Assembly: GCF_000182565.1 (NCBI RefSeq)
Contig: NW_015971542.1
Coordinates: 444,976-508,975 of the forward strand
Reading direction: 5' to 3'
Length of the DNA stretch: 64,000 bases
From: Spizellomyces punctatus DAOM BR117
Taxonomy: Eukaryota; Chytridiomycota; Chytridiomycetes; Spizellomycetales; Spizellomycetaceae
Below are positions 63,301-64,000 of this stretch, piece after piece. Position numbers and translations under genes: made by a program. Each line of letters starts with the position of its first letter. Positions within the stretch are counted from its first letter, which is position 1. The notes beneath the pieces are model-generated. The model was not told the DNA's origin and ran no database searches. It saw only the letters and a list, made by a program, of their open reading frames with translations.

Positions 63301-64000
63301 CTCTGCTCTGGAATGTCCTTGTATTGGACGAAAAATTCCCCATACGGATCCCAAACATCTGTCATCTGCTCGATCAATCCTCCGAGTGTTTCGAGGCCGT
63401 CATCAGTTCCTGCGGGAAGGCCGAGCCATTGCTCAAACCAGGCAAAGTATGGGCGCGTAGTATGCTGGAGTAGTCCGAGTAGGATTAAGCGCAACAGGTG
63501 ATCCCTCTTCGAGGTGCCCGCGGTCAGAACAGTATCAACTGCGCACGCCGCGTCGTATAGGCGGGAGAGGAGGGTAGCACCACGCGGGATCTGAAAGGTG
63601 CCTTCGGCGTTGTAGGATGGCGACTCCTGTAACAGATCCGATACTGTTATCTTACTATTCTCAATTGCCTGGTGCGCAATGTCAATCCACTTACACTACA
63701 CTGACATATCTCTGTCAGAACCGTTAGCAGATAAAAAGGCTCATTGAGCGCATGGTACAATCGAATTAGCTGCAGATGCTTGCTGTCGTCGCCTAAACTG
63801 TCAGGGACAGCGACCAAGCAGGCTCTAATAAAGGACACGAAAGACGCCAGAGCATGGGCAAAGGCAAGACCAATTTGTCCGTGGCTTGTATGAACCGAGA
63901 ACGAGGTTAAGACACTAATTCACAAACGGAACAATTGTAGTATTTACGTACCTTGTGTCATCTTCAATCATTCGCACTACGTGCTCCAGCCGTATCATAT
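60374..64000 (-). CDS. Gamma-tubulin complex component, GCP6-like (5' end outside window)
   Basis: The last exon (60374-62790) begins at a KAEQMRKAKEEQVQKKRALQ coiled coil, then an acidic disordered linker, then the C-terminal GCP domain: VPWGSDISVESSLSILTMRTL, LGIAGRYLLLGDRLFLTRLTKALF, LVPLRIFRTVTLNILFNCVALDALSFLRLQYTAPMPFDIVMTES and LDRIQWRLLMRAKQKPVMGMVEGML, stop at 60374. Upstream exons (63050-64000) show the N-terminal GCP fold: LLGLLQHTTRPYFAWFEQWLGLPAGTDD, DPYGEFFVQYKDI, FIPLSLAQEILHAGKYLRLL. The long insertion between the two halves is typical of GCP6 (Alp16 in fission yeast), which sits in the gamma-tubulin ring complex that nucleates microtubules. The N-terminus and start codon lie beyond the window. 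Confidence 0.82.

Overview
The window is nuclear DNA from an early-diverging, probably zoosporic (chytrid-type) fungus. The genes are compact and split by many short GT-AG introns, several with a CTAAT-like branch point just before the acceptor. The proteins are typically fungal or opisthokont: Sec7, LAA1/HEATR5, a septin and an Rrn5-like SANT protein. The window also carries genes linked to cilia and centrioles, which yeasts and moulds have mostly lost (IQCH) or reduced (GCP6). The flagellated assignment is an inference from IQCH, GCP6 and intron style; no rRNA or other species marker is present.

Layout. 1-11 kb: the tail of an unidentified gene, the DEAH helicase DHX35 (-), an Rrn5-like factor (+), and a large Sec7/BIG Arf-GEF (-). 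11-18 kb: a possible small TATA-driven gene, an NXPE/PC-esterase-like membrane protein whose GDS motif reads GDG, an F-box JmjC protein (-) and a ZNHIT2-type HIT zinc-finger protein (+). 18-21 kb: the divergent ribosomal pair uL13 (-) and uL4 (+). 21-27.4 kb: an IQCH homologue with a long disordered, coiled-coil C-terminal extension. 27.5-38.3 kb: an NPC2/ML lipid-transfer protein, a mobile-looking unit with a microprotein gene, a mitochondrial lipoyltransferase, an IAH1-type esterase, a membrane PhoD-like phosphatase, a septin, eL22 and a disordered protein with repeated [ST]-x-[VI]-F motifs. 38.4-50.6 kb: LAA1/HEATR5 (-), CCDC25 (+) and a DCAF5-like WD40 protein (+). 50.6-57.2 kb: a gene-poor stretch, an orphan C3H-motif protein, a LONRF RING/Lon-N ubiquitin ligase (-) and RAD51 (-). 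57.8-60.2 kb: repeat territory with an orphan retrotransposon gag ORF and a second copy of the mobile unit. 60.4-64 kb: a gamma-tubulin complex GCP6-like gene (-), cut by the window end.

Most genes are housekeeping and unrelated in function. Loose themes are trans-Golgi traffic (Sec7 and LAA1), ribosome production (uL4, uL13, eL22, the Rrn5-like factor), microtubule and flagellar biology (IQCH, GCP6) and ubiquitin or RNP assembly (DCAF5, LONRF, ZNHIT2, DHX35).

The most unusual structure is a pair of related units at 28192-28949 and 59328-60175. Each is bounded by about 27-bp imperfect terminal inverted repeats starting TAGTGT, next to TA. Each carries a fungal-type core promoter (CTATATAAA followed by a long CT-rich leader) and a two-exon gene for a small protein beginning MR..WCRGPRPPD. 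Exon lengths differ between the copies only by multiples of three, which suggests a mobile unit carrying an expressed, frame-conserved microprotein gene that I do not recognise.
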